A DNA stretch of 64,000 nucleotides from JAKEFM01 sp035695825. Its GTDB lineage: Bacteria; Planctomycetota; UBA1135; JAKEFM01. The DNA lies in assembly GCA_035695825.1 (NCBI GenBank), contig DASRRH010000010.1, positions 32,837-96,836 on the forward strand, written 5' to 3'. Numbering within the stretch: position 1 is the stretch's first letter; each line of letters opens with the position of its first letter. The position numbers were made by a program, and so were the translations under genes. Positions 40,633 to 49,638 of the stretch are shown here, piece after piece. The notes beneath the pieces were generated by a model, which was not told where the DNA came from, did no database searches, and saw nothing but the letters and a program-made list of their open reading frames with translations.

Positions 40633-42422
40633 CCGATCCGGACCTCGGCGCCGTTCGTAATGGCGAGCACCGGCGTGAGCGAGAAGAACTGCGCGAAGGC
40701 CGACCCGCCGATGAGGATCGGCAGGTTCGGGATCGGGAGCGTCAGGGAGGCCGCCCCGCCCGGCGTGGTGAAGAGAGGCGGGGAGAAGATGTCGGCCGAG
40801 GCGAAGAGGGAGCACGCCGCGGGGAAGCCGAGGATGCCCATCGACATCGGGAGGTTGAAGACCAGCCACTGCGAGCCGCTCGCGCCGATGATCAGGCCGT
40901 TCGCGGGCGAGGAGGGAGGACCGCCGCTCATCGTCAGGGCGAAGGTCGCATTCCCGATCACGGGGGCTCCGCCGGAGGAGCCGATCGAGGGGGGCGCGCC
41001 GAGGCTGCCCGGACAGCCGTTCCCGAAGGGGATGACGAGACCGATCGGGACGCAGGGGGTGAAGACGATGTCCGTCGCCGGGAACGACGAGTTGTTCGTG
41101 CCGTTCCCGGTCCCGTCGACGGCGGCCGTCCCGAACTTGTTCTCGACGGCGACGGTCGCGCTGTTCGGCCCCGCGCCCACGAGTTGCGTCCCATACTTGC
41201 AGACGACCGTGTTCCCCGCCTCGTGGAACTCGAGCTGGCAGTTGATCCGATCTCCCGTGTCCGTGCACGCCACGCCCGTGACGGGGTCGAAGATGCTCAG
41301 GTTCACCCACTCCATCGTGAGGACGCGGTTCCCCACCGGCCCGCTCGTCAGGAACCACCCCCCCGTCGTCGCCCCGGGGTCGTCCGCGACGAGGTCGTCG
41401 TGCCAGGCGGCCGCCCAGTCATTGGGCGTGCCCGGAGCCGGGAAGGCGGGGTTGGGGTTCCCCGCGCCCGGCATCCCGAGGCTGAAGTCGAAGGCGACGA
41501 TCCCGTTCATGCTGAACTGGACGGCCGGTTTCGGCTCCCCCCAGAACGAGAAGGGGAAGGTGAGGCCGAGCGACACCGCCTCGTCGTCGAAGCAGGTTCC
41601 CCCCGAGGGGGGAAAGAAGACCTGCGTCGCGCCCGGGGCCCCCGCGATCGTCGAGAAGGAGGGGGGGGGCGTCGAGACGGTGTAGGTCTGGACCACGCTC
41701 GAGACCGCCCCGGGGAAGAAGCGGAGGTCGGTCGCAGGGAAGGCGGCGTTCAGCGCCCCGAACCCGGTGACGTCCACGCCGATCGCGCCCGCGTTGTTCT
41801 CGAGGCCGATCGTCGCGGAGATCGAGGCGGCGACCGTGCCGGGGTTGAAGGGCCCGTAATGGAATTCGACGGAGCCGTCGGCTTCGAATAGCTTCGCCTG
41901 GAAGTTCAGGCGCGAACCGTTGTCGAAGCAGGGGGTCGCCCCCGAGAGGATCATCATGTCCTTCCACTCGGCCGTGAAGATCCGGTTCGGGGCGGCGCCG
42001 TCGGTCCTGTGGAAGACCCCTCCCGTCCCGGCCGCCGGGACGAGGACGTCCCAGAACGGGGCGACGAGGTCGTTCGGCGCGGTCGCGGTGGGGATCGTCG
42101 AGTTCCCGGTCGTCGGGAACCCTGCGAAGGTGGTGAAGTGCAGGAACCCGTTCTTCTGGATCCGGAGGATCGTCTCCGCCTGCCCGAAGTAGGTGAACGG
42201 GAACGGGAACGGGGTGACCGGCACGGACGCCATCGTCGCGCAGGGACCGAAATCCTGGGTCGTCCCGCCGAGGCCGGCGATGGACGCGAACGAAGGCGCG
42301 AGAGCGCGCTGGATGTAGCTCTGCTGCGGAGGGGAGAGGCCGCAGTTCTGCGCCCCGGCCGGAGCGAGGGCGCCGCCTGCGACGAGTCCGGCGGCGAGGA
42401 GCGTGGGGATGCGACCGATCAT
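40629..42422 (-). CDS. Secreted double beta-domain protein, tandem paralogue 1 of 2
   Basis: A 597-aa exported protein. The ATG at 42422 follows AGAGGTGAG and gives signal peptide MIGRIPTLLAAGLVAGGALA, cut near APAGAQ. Two copies of a ~200-aa beta domain follow. Copy A has FPFTYFGQAETILRIQKNGF and DLVAPFWDVLVPA; copy B has LTFPFSFWGEPKPAVQFSMN and NDWAAAWHDDLVADD. Such 'FPFSF-G...NGF...APFWDDL' domains occur in many secreted bacterial proteins. A C-terminal ~130-aa domain with CPGSLGAPPSIGSSGGAPVI, SLTLPIPNLPILIGGSAFAQ and the end EVRIG is shared with other proteins in this window and may be a sorting or surface domain. Function unknown. Confidence 0.8.
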   Translation of the reverse strand: MIGRIPTLLAAGLVAGGALAPAGAQNCGLSPPQQSYIQRALAPSFASIAGLGGTTQDFGPCATMASVPVTPFPFPFTYFGQAETILRIQKNGFLHFTTFAGFPTTGNSTIPTATAPNDLVAPFWDVLVPAAGTGGVFHRTDGAAPNRIFTAEWKDMMILSGATPCFDNGSRLNFQAKLFEADGSVEFHYGPFNPGTVAASISATIGLENNAGAIGVDVTGFGALNAAFPATDLRFFPGAVSSVVQTYTVSTPPPSFSTIAGAPGATQVFFPPSGGTCFDDEAVSLGLTFPFSFWGEPKPAVQFSMNGIVAFDFSLGMPGAGNPNPAFPAPGTPNDWAAAWHDDLVADDPGATTGGWFLTSGPVGNRVLTMEWVNLSIFDPVTGVACTDTGDRINCQLEFHEAGNTVVCKYGTQLVGAGPNSATVAVENKFGTAAVDGTGNGTNNSSFPATDIVFTPCVPIGLVIPFGNGCPGSLGAPPSIGSSGGAPVIGNATFALTMSGGPPSSPANGLIIGASGSQWLVFNLPMSMGILGFPAACSLFASADIFSPPLFTTPGGAASLTLPIPNLPILIGGSAFAQFFSLTPVLAITNGAEVRIG

Positions 42423-42600
42423 GGGGCTCACCTCTGAGGACAGGAGGACCACGGGATGAAGAACCGCCGGGGACTAGGATGCGGCGCCGCCCTCGCGCCT
42501 GTCAATCGCCGCGACCCGCTCTCGCGACGGCGCGGTCGACGAGGGGAGCGCGCGAAGCCGCTCGGGCCGCGCCGCCCGTTCGGCCTTCCGCTGCCGGAGC

Positions 42601-42633
42601 CTCCCCGCCGGACCGCCCCGGCGGAGCGGGGAG
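42601..42633 (-). terminator. Imperfect GC hairpin after the second paralogue
   Basis: An inverted repeat formed by 42601-42611 and 42618-42633 with a small bulge, 24 bases after the stop of the gene at 42657. Its placement matches the hairpin after its paralogue. Confidence 0.5.
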
Positions 42634-42656
42634 AGGACCGGGAGGGGGGAGAGGGA

Positions 42657-44477
42657 TCAGCCGATCCGCACCTCGGCCCCGCTCGTCGTCGCGAGGGTCG
42701 GCGTGATCGAGAAGAACTCCACGAAGGCCGACCCGCCGACGAGGCTCCCGACGTTGGGGATCGGCAGGCTCACGCTCGCCGACCCGGCGGGGTCGGTGAC
42801 GACCGGGGAGAGGAGCGTGTCGATCGAGGCGAACAGGGAGCACGCCGCCGGGAATCCGAGGATGCCCACCGACATCGGCAGGTTGAAGATCAGCCACTGG
42901 GAGCCGCTCGCGCCGAGGATCAGGCCGTTCAACGAGGAGGAGGGGGGACCGCCGCTCATCGTCAGGGCGAAGGAGGCGTTCCCGATCGTCGCCGGTCCGC
43001 CGGAGGACCCGATCGTCGGGGGCGCGCCGAGGCTTCCCGCGCAGCCGTTCCCGAACGGGAGGACCAGCCCGAGGAGGTTGCAGGGGGCGAAGACGATGTC
43101 CGTCGTCGGGAAGATGGAATTGTTCGGGCCGAGGCCGGTCCCGTCGACGGCCACCGTCCCGGTCTTGTTCTCGACGCCGACGCTCGCCGTGTTCGGGCCG
43201 GCCCCGAGGACCTGCGCCCCGTACTTGCAGACGACCAGGTTCCCGGCCTCGTGGAACTCGAGCTGGCAGTTGATCCGGTCGCCGGTGTCGGTGCACGACG
43301 TGTTGGTGATCGGGTCGAAGATGCTCAGGTTCGTCCACTCCATCGTGAGCACCTGGTTTCCCGCCGACCCGCTGATCATCCACCACCCTCCCGTGGTCGG
43401 CGCCGGATCGTCCGCCACCAGGTCGTCCCACCAGGGGGCGGCCCAGTCGTTCGGGATCGCCGCGTTCGGGAAGGGGACGGGGACGACCGGATTGCCCGCT
43501 CCGGCGACCCCGAGGCTGAAGTCGAAGGCCGCGATCCCGTTCATGCTCATCTGGACCGACGTCTTCGCCTCCCCCCAGAAGGAGAAGGGGAACGTGAGGT
43601 TGATCGGGGCCCCCTCGTCGTCGGTGCAAGGGCCGGTCGTCGGCGGGGGACAGACGCCCCCCGCCGAGCAGAACACCTGGGTCGCGCCCGGCGCGCCCGC
43701 GATCGACGCGAAGGAGCTCGGTGCCGTCGAGGCCGTATAGGACGGGACCGCCGTCGAGACGGCGCCCGGGAAGAAGCGGAGGTCCGTCGCCGGGAAGAGG
43801 GCGTTCTGCGTTCCGAGCCCCGCCGGGTTGACCGCGAGGGTCCCCCCCGCATTCTCGAGGCCGATCGTCGCGGAGATCGAGGCGCCGACCGCGCCGGCGT
43901 TGAAGGGCCCGTAGTGGAACTCGATCGAGTTCTCCCCCTCGAAGAGCTTCGCCTGGAAGTTCAGGCGCGACCCGTTGTCGAAGCACGCGGGCCCCGCCGT
44001 GAGGATCATCATGTCCCTCCACTCCGCGGTGAAGACGCGGTTCGGAGCCGTGCCGTCCGTCCGGAAGAAAAGGCCGCCCGTGACGGGCGCCGGGATGAGC
44101 ACCTCCCAGAAAGGGGCGACGAGATCGTTCGGGATCGCGACGTCCGGGATCGCCACGTTCGGGGTCGTGGCGAGCCCCCCGTAGCTCGTGAAGTGGAGGA
44201 ACCCATTCTTCTGGAGGCGCAGGAGCGTCTTCACCTGCCCGAAGTAGGTGAAGGGGAAGGGGGCGGGGATCACGGAGAAGAAGGCCGTCGACGAGCAGGG
44301 CGCGAGCGCCTGCGTCGTGCCCCCCAGCCCGACGATCGAGGCGTAGGCCGGAGCGAGGGGGCGCTGGATGTAGCTTTGCTGCGGAGGGGAGAGACCGCAG
44401 GTCTGCGCCCCTGCCGGGGCGAGCGGGACGAGGGCGAACAGTCCGGCGGCGAGGAGAAGGCGGGTCGGTCCAACCAT
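42657..44477 (-). CDS. Secreted double beta-domain protein, tandem paralogue 2 of 2
   Basis: A 606-aa exported protein collinear with the gene at 40629. The ATG at 44477 has the same leader (AGAGGTGAG) as its paralogue; the in-frame ATG at 44504 is too early for this ribosome site. The signal peptide is MVGPTRLLLAAGLFALVPLA. Both internal beta domains are present (PFTYFGQVKTLLRLQKNGFL and NDWAAPWWDDLVADDPAPTT); the second carries a Cys-containing insertion VFCSAGGVCPPPTTGPC absent from the paralogue. The C-terminal domain has SVSLPIPNVGSLVGGSAFVE and ends EVRIG. Function unknown; extracellular localisation inferred. Confidence 0.8.
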   Translation of the reverse strand: MVGPTRLLLAAGLFALVPLAPAGAQTCGLSPPQQSYIQRPLAPAYASIVGLGGTTQALAPCSSTAFFSVIPAPFPFTYFGQVKTLLRLQKNGFLHFTSYGGLATTPNVAIPDVAIPNDLVAPFWEVLIPAPVTGGLFFRTDGTAPNRVFTAEWRDMMILTAGPACFDNGSRLNFQAKLFEGENSIEFHYGPFNAGAVGASISATIGLENAGGTLAVNPAGLGTQNALFPATDLRFFPGAVSTAVPSYTASTAPSSFASIAGAPGATQVFCSAGGVCPPPTTGPCTDDEGAPINLTFPFSFWGEAKTSVQMSMNGIAAFDFSLGVAGAGNPVVPVPFPNAAIPNDWAAPWWDDLVADDPAPTTGGWWMISGSAGNQVLTMEWTNLSIFDPITNTSCTDTGDRINCQLEFHEAGNLVVCKYGAQVLGAGPNTASVGVENKTGTVAVDGTGLGPNNSIFPTTDIVFAPCNLLGLVLPFGNGCAGSLGAPPTIGSSGGPATIGNASFALTMSGGPPSSSLNGLILGASGSQWLIFNLPMSVGILGFPAACSLFASIDTLLSPVVTDPAGSASVSLPIPNVGSLVGGSAFVEFFSITPTLATTSGAEVRIG

Positions 44478-44562
44478 GGGGCTCACCTCTGTCGGTAAGG
44501 ACACCTCCGTGGATCGAAGCGTACCGAGATAGAGATAGAGTGCCCCTCCTCCCTCGCGTCTG

Positions 44563-46221
44563 TCAATCGCTCCGGTCCGCCCCGGAGACCGGGTGGAACC
44601 CCTCCCCTTCGACCACGCGGTAGAGGCGGAACGCGGGAAGACGGGGGGCGCGGTCGACCTGCCCCGAGGGCCAGCGGACCTCGATCTCGTCGGCCGCCGC
44701 GCTCCCCCCGAGCCCGAAGTGCACGACCGGCTCGCTCGCCGCGAAGAAGCTCCCGTCGGAGCGCGCCTCGCGGCGTTGCTCCCGCCCGCCGGTGCGGAGG
44801 AGGCAGAGCGCGCCGTAGCCGAAACGGTTGCTCCGCCTCCCGTCGAGCCGGAGGCGGATCCAGGGGAGCCGCGAGGCCCCGTCGTTCCGCAGGAGCGCGG
44901 GGAGCCCGTCGATCCGCGTCACGAGGACGTCGAGGTCGCCGTCCCCCTCGAGGTCGGCGAAGGCCGCCGCCCGGTTCCCCTCCGCCACCGCGAAGGCCGG
45001 GCCCGAGGTCCCCCCCACCTCGACGAACTTCCCCCCGTCGTTCCGGAAGAGCTGGTTGCGCTGGCGGTAGGAGAGCCCCGGAACGGCGTCGACCTGGGGA
45101 TAGACGTGGCCGTTCGCCTCGAACAGGTCGAGATCCCCGTCGTGGTCGAAGTCGAAGAAGCGCGTCCCCCACTTGAGCATCAGGAAGGTCGGCGCCTCGA
45201 GGTCCGCCTCCGAGGAGACGTCCTCGAACCTCCGGGCGCCGAGGTTGCGGTAGAGGGTCGAATGGTCGCTCTCGAAGTTCGTGACGAAGAGTTCGAAGTC
45301 CCCGTCGCCGTCCGCGTCCCCCGCGTCGACCCCCATCCCCGACTGGGGGACCCCGTCGCGGCTGTAGGCCGTGCCGGCGAAGAGCGCCCCCTCCTCGAAG
45401 GTGCCGTCCCCCCGGTTCCAGAAGAGGAAGTTCCCCGCCGAGTCGTTCGCGACGTAGAGGTCGGGCGCGCCGTCCTGGTCGAGGTCGCTCGCGACGACCC
45501 CGAGGCCGTAGGCGGGGTCGGGCACCGCGAGACCGGCGGCGGCCGAGGCCTCGACGAACGTCCCGTCCCCTTCGTTCCGGAAGTAGCGGTCGGCCTCGGG
45601 GGGGAGGCCGAGCGGGCCGCAGAAGGTCCGGACCCCCTTCCAGGGGCACCCCTTCGGCGTCCGCTCGAGTTCGAAGCGCACGTAGCCGCAGACGTAGAGG
45701 TCGAGGTCCCCGTCCGCGTCGAGGTCGGCGAAGGAGGCGGAGGTCCCCCACGCCCGGTGGGCGACCCCCGCGGGGGCGGTCGCGTCCCCGAAGGAGCCCT
45801 GGAGGTTGCGCCAGAGGACGGGCCCCTCGAGCGACGTGACGAGGAGGTCGGGGTCCCCGTCGTTGTCGAAGTCCCCGGCGGCGCACCCCTGCCACCAGGC
45901 GGGGCGCTCGAGCCCGACGACGGCGGCGACGAACCTCCCCTCCCCCGTGTTCCGGTAGAAGCGCGGCCGCGGCTCCTCGCCGGGCGGGAAGCCCCGCAGC
46001 CGCGAGCCGTTCGCGAGGAACGCGTCGGGGCGGCCGTCGAGGTCGAAGTCGAGGAACGCGGCTCCCGTCCCGAGCGAGTCGACGATGTAGGGCTTCTCGG
46101 GGTCCCCGCAGAGGGTCCGAAGGTCGAGGCCGGCCTCCTGCGCGACGTCCCGGAAGACGGGCGGCGGCTCGTCCGCGCACCCCCCGAGCGCGCCGAGGAG
46201 GAGGAAGGACGCCCGCCTCAA
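44563..46221 (-). CDS. ASPIC/UnbV-type FG-GAP repeat lipoprotein
   Basis: A 552-aa lipoprotein. The TTG at 46221 overlaps the TPR gene stop (TTGA) and gives MRRASFLLLGALGGCADE, a lipobox with Cys 15. The body is a beta-propeller of VCBS/FG-GAP repeats with calcium-type Asp loops: FLDFDLDGRPDAFLANGSRL, AAGDFDNDGDPDLLVTS, FADLDADGDLDLYVCGY, DADGDGDFELFVTNFESDHS, FFDFDHDGDLDLFEANGHVY and FADLEGDGDLDVLVTRIDG. It ends with the ASPIC/UnbV domain (GYGALCLLRTGGREQRREAR, HFGLGGSAAADEIEVRWPSG). Such proteins are abundant in Planctomycetota and commonly paired with TPR proteins, as here. The ligand is unknown. Confidence 0.9.
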   Translation of the reverse strand: MRRASFLLLGALGGCADEPPPVFRDVAQEAGLDLRTLCGDPEKPYIVDSLGTGAAFLDFDLDGRPDAFLANGSRLRGFPPGEEPRPRFYRNTGEGRFVAAVVGLERPAWWQGCAAGDFDNDGDPDLLVTSLEGPVLWRNLQGSFGDATAPAGVAHRAWGTSASFADLDADGDLDLYVCGYVRFELERTPKGCPWKGVRTFCGPLGLPPEADRYFRNEGDGTFVEASAAAGLAVPDPAYGLGVVASDLDQDGAPDLYVANDSAGNFLFWNRGDGTFEEGALFAGTAYSRDGVPQSGMGVDAGDADGDGDFELFVTNFESDHSTLYRNLGARRFEDVSSEADLEAPTFLMLKWGTRFFDFDHDGDLDLFEANGHVYPQVDAVPGLSYRQRNQLFRNDGGKFVEVGGTSGPAFAVAEGNRAAAFADLEGDGDLDVLVTRIDGLPALLRNDGASRLPWIRLRLDGRRSNRFGYGALCLLRTGGREQRREARSDGSFFAASEPVVHFGLGGSAAADEIEVRWPSGQVDRAPRLPAFRLYRVVEGEGFHPVSGADRSD

Positions 46222-47411
46222 CGCGCGGAATCCTTCCGCGCCGCGGCGCGCGCCTCGACCTCCTCGAGGATCGCGCGGGCCGTCGGGTCCCCGGCTCCGA
46301 GCGCGCTGCGGAGGCGCGGGAGCGCTTCCTCGAAGCGCCCCTCGAGGCAGAGCCCCACCGCGGCGAGCCGCCCGTCCCCCCTCCAGTCGGGCCGCAGACG
46401 CCCGAGAGCTTCGAGCTCGCGCCGCGCGCGCTCGAGGTCCCCGAGCGCAAAGGAGTAGAGGACGAGACTCTCGCGGAGTCCCGGGTCCGCCGGGGCGGCC
46501 GCGGCCTGGAGCGAGGCCGTGAAGACGGCGTCGAAGATCGGCTTCTTCGCGCGGAACCGCTCGAGCGTCCTGCGCCCCTCCTCCGTCCTCCCGAGGGCGA
46601 GGAGGGTCTGTCCAAGCGCGTGCGTCGCCCCGGCGTGAGCCGGGTCGCGCAGGAGCGTCTCCCGGAACCACCGGATCGCTTCGCGAGGATCCTTCGCTCG
46701 CGCGGCGAGCGTTCCGAGCTCGTAGGCGACCCCCGCGTCCCGGCGGAGGATCCCCTCGGCTTCGAGGAGGGCCGCGCGCGCCCCTCCGAGGTCCCCCGCC
46801 CGGAGCAGAACCATCCCCAGTCCATAGAGCGAGAGGCCGTCGCGGGGGCCGACCGCGAGCGCTCGCCGGAAAGCGGCCCCCGCACCGGGGAGGTCCATCC
46901 GCCCGAGGTCCGCCTCTCCGAGCCCGCGCCAGGCTCGGACGTCCCCGGGCTCCCCGACCTTCGCCGCGCGGGAGAAGGCCTCCCCCGCCTTCGCGAAGAC
47001 CGAGCGGCGCAGGTGCATCTCCCCGAGGAGGAGGAGCGGAGCGGGATCCGAAGGACGGAGCTCGAAGGCCCGCTCGAAGGCCCGCTCCGCCTGCTCGAAC
47101 GCCCCGGCCGCGGCCGCGCCCTCCCCGAGGGAGGTCTGGACCGCCGGGACGAGAGGGGCGAGCCGCGCGGCGCGCTCGAGGGCCTCCCTCGCCTCGCGCG
47201 GATCGCCCGCGAGGAGGAGGGCCCGTCCGAGGTAGAAGGGGGCCGCCGGGAGAGCGGGGAGCGCCGCGAACCCGCGCCGCAGGAGGGGGATCGCCTCCGC
47301 GGGGCGGCCCGCCTCGAGGAGGGAGAGGCCCTGGTCGAAGTCGGCGTTCCCGCTCGCGGGTCGCACGGCCTGCGCGCTCAGCGCGAGGAGGGGGGCGAGC
47401 GCGCCTCGCAT
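46218..47411 (-). CDS. Exported TPR-repeat protein
   Basis: A 397-aa protein built of tetratricopeptide repeats from about residue 22 on (GLSLLEAGRPAEAIPLLRRG, LGEMHLRRSVFAKAGEAFSR, AYELGTLAARAKDPREAIRW). The short N-terminus MRGALAPLLALSAQAVRPAS is a plausible signal peptide. The ATG at 47411 has a GGAGGAA ribosome site. Its stop overlaps the FG-GAP lipoprotein start, so the two products are probably made together, and the TPR may bind the lipoprotein or its target. It is divergent from the membrane protein gene at 47515. Confidence 0.85.
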   Translation of the reverse strand: MRGALAPLLALSAQAVRPASGNADFDQGLSLLEAGRPAEAIPLLRRGFAALPALPAAPFYLGRALLLAGDPREAREALERAARLAPLVPAVQTSLGEGAAAAGAFEQAERAFERAFELRPSDPAPLLLLGEMHLRRSVFAKAGEAFSRAAKVGEPGDVRAWRGLGEADLGRMDLPGAGAAFRRALAVGPRDGLSLYGLGMVLLRAGDLGGARAALLEAEGILRRDAGVAYELGTLAARAKDPREAIRWFRETLLRDPAHAGATHALGQTLLALGRTEEGRRTLERFRAKKPIFDAVFTASLQAAAAPADPGLRESLVLYSFALGDLERARRELEALGRLRPDWRGDGRLAAVGLCLEGRFEEALPRLRSALGAGDPTARAILEEVEARAAARKDSAR

Positions 47412-47514
47412 GGCCAGGTTCCTCCGGGTCCGCAGCGGTCACCGTCCCTTCCTTGGGGACGGGGCGGCGGAACCCGAGAATACGCCCGTCCATGCGCCAG
47501 GGTCCACGAAGGAC

Positions 47515-49638
47515 ATGAGGGGAATCCGGCCCGCGCTGTTCGGAGCGGTCCTCCTCGCGTCGGCGTGGGTCGTCCGGCCGATCGAGTACGACAACTCGAG
47601 GAGCCGCGCCTTCCTCGCCGCCTCGATCGCCGAGCGGGGCACCTTCGCGATCGACCCCTACGCCCCGAGGACGATCGACCTCTCCTCGGGGAGCGGGCAC
47701 GCCTATTCCTCGAAGGCGATCGGCCTCCCCTTCCTCGCCGCGCCCCTCTGGTGGTTCCTCCGGAACGGCTCGCCCCTCCGAGGCGCCCCGGACCTCGACC
47801 CGCTCCTCCTTCACCTCGTGCGCGTCGCGACGACGAGCCTGCCGAACGCGCTCCTCGCGCTCGTCCTCTTCGCCGCCGCGCTGCGCCTCGGCGCCCCTCC
47901 GGCCGAGGCGGCGGGGCTCGTCCTCGCCACCTCCTTCGGCACGCTGTCCCTGATCCACGCGACGCTCTTTTCCGGACACCAGACGGCCGCGGCCCTCTGC
48001 TTCGGCGCCGCGGCGATCCTGGTCACGGCGGCGCGAGGGGAGGGGCGGGGAGGGCCCCGTGGCTTCGCCGCCGGCTTCCTCCTCGGGTGGGGCGTCCTCT
48101 GCGACTACCTCGCCGTCGTGATCGCCCTCCCCGTCGCCGCCTACGCGGTCGCGCGCCTCTCCCGGCGATCGGGCGCGGCTCTCCTCGCCTTCGCCGGAGG
48201 AGGGGCTCTCCCCCTCGGCCTCCTCCTTTACTACAACGCGACCTGCTTCGGCTCCCCGTTCTCCCTCTCCTATTCGAGGCAAGCGACGGAGGAGTTCGCG
48301 CGCGGGAGCGAGGAGGGGATTCTCGGCGTCTCCCTCCCCTCCCCGCGCGTCCTCCTCTCGATCCTTTTCTCGCCCGCGCGCGGGCTCCTCTTCCTCTCCC
48401 CGTTCCTCCTCCTCGCCGTCCCGGGCGCGCGGGACCTCTGGCGCGGGCGGACCTGGAGGAGAGAGGTCCTCCTCTGCCTCGCGTGCGGGGCCGGCGCCCT
48501 CCTCCTGAACGCGGGCTTCTACGGCTGGCACGGCGGCTGGTGCTACGGGCCCCGCTACCTGACGGCCGCCGTCCCCTTCCTGGCGGTCCTCGCCGCGCCC
48601 GCCGTCGCCGGGAGGCGCCTCCTCTTCGGCGGGCTCGCCCTCCTCTCCTCCCTCCTCTACGCCCCGGCCTTCGTCGGCTGCCCGGACGCGCCGGAGGTCT
48701 TCCGCAACCCCCTCGTCGAGTGCGTCCTCCCGCTCCTCGCCGAGGGATACTTCGCGGACACCCTCCTCGGCTGGGAAGGGAGCGTCCGTCCGTACGGGTT
48801 CGGGGCCCTCGCCTTCCTCCTCGGAGCCCTCGCGCTCCTCCTCCTCGGACGCCTGCGCCGCCTCCCTCCGGAAGCGGAAGCCGCGCCCCCCGAGCGATCC
48901 CCGGTCACGCGCCAGGTGGGCCTGCTCCTCGGGGTCCTCCTCGCGGTCGCCCTCCCCGTCTTCTTCGTCCGCACCCGGCCCCCCGCGGGGAGCCAGGAGG
49001 CCTGGGACGTCCACTACACGCTCGCGCGACTCCGGAGCGACGTCGGAGACCGCCGGCCCGAACTCCTCCCCCGCTCCGAGCAGGAGTACGCCCTCGCCGA
49101 CGCCGCTCTCCCTCCGCGCCTGCGCGAGGGGGTGTCCGACTTCGTTCGGCTCCGGTTCGCGACGCTTCTCAAGCTCGCGCGCGCGCGGCGAGACGAGGGG
49201 CGCCCCGGGGACGCCGCGGCGGCGGTCGCGGAGGCCCTGCGTTGCCTCGCCGAGTGGGAGCGGCGAACGCCCCCCGCCGCGCTCGCGAGCCAGCGCCTCG
49301 CGGCCGCGCGCCTCCTCGTCGAGGCGGGCCCGCTCGACCTTGCGGAGCGAGCCCTCGCGGCAGCGGAGAAGGCGGCCCCCGAGCACCCCGCGATCCTCCT
49401 CTACCGGGCCGACCTCGCCTGCGCGGCGGGTCGTCCCAGCGAGGCGCGCGAATTCGCGACCCGCCTTCTCGGGCGCGCCCCCTCCGCCTGGGAGACGGCC
49501 TCGCTCTTCGAGAGACTGATCGACGACGCGCGCGGACGGGGCGCCTCCGGGGAGGCCGAGGACCTCCTCGCCCTCGTCCGCACCCTCCGCCCCCTCCCCG
49601 AGGGGATGGAGCAGGTGCTGAGGAGGAAAGGGTCGTGA
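47515..49638 (+). CDS. Polytopic membrane protein with C-terminal TPR region
   Basis: A 707-aa protein with about ten to twelve membrane helices. The first loop (EYDNSRSRAFLAASIAERGT and PYAPRTIDLSSGSGHAYSSK) and SLIHATLFSGHQTAAALCFG resemble GT-C-fold glycosyltransferase-like proteins. After the last helix (VGLLLGVLLAVALPVFFVRT) the C-terminal ~200 residues are soluble, helical and TPR-like (LVEAGPLDLAERALAAAEKA and LYRADLACAAGRPSEAREFA). The ATG at 47515 is preceded by GAAGGA. The stop overlaps the next glycosyltransferase-like gene (GTGA). Substrate and acceptor cannot be told. Confidence 0.78.
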   Translation: MRGIRPALFGAVLLASAWVVRPIEYDNSRSRAFLAASIAERGTFAIDPYAPRTIDLSSGSGHAYSSKAIGLPFLAAPLWWFLRNGSPLRGAPDLDPLLLHLVRVATTSLPNALLALVLFAAALRLGAPPAEAAGLVLATSFGTLSLIHATLFSGHQTAAALCFGAAAILVTAARGEGRGGPRGFAAGFLLGWGVLCDYLAVVIALPVAAYAVARLSRRSGAALLAFAGGGALPLGLLLYYNATCFGSPFSLSYSRQATEEFARGSEEGILGVSLPSPRVLLSILFSPARGLLFLSPFLLLAVPGARDLWRGRTWRREVLLCLACGAGALLLNAGFYGWHGGWCYGPRYLTAAVPFLAVLAAPAVAGRRLLFGGLALLSSLLYAPAFVGCPDAPEVFRNPLVECVLPLLAEGYFADTLLGWEGSVRPYGFGALAFLLGALALLLLGRLRRLPPEAEAAPPERSPVTRQVGLLLGVLLAVALPVFFVRTRPPAGSQEAWDVHYTLARLRSDVGDRRPELLPRSEQEYALADAALPPRLREGVSDFVRLRFATLLKLARARRDEGRPGDAAAAVAEALRCLAEWERRTPPAALASQRLAAARLLVEAGPLDLAERALAAAEKAAPEHPAILLYRADLACAAGRPSEAREFATRLLGRAPSAWETASLFERLIDDARGRGASGEAEDLLALVRTLRPLPEGMEQVLRRKGS

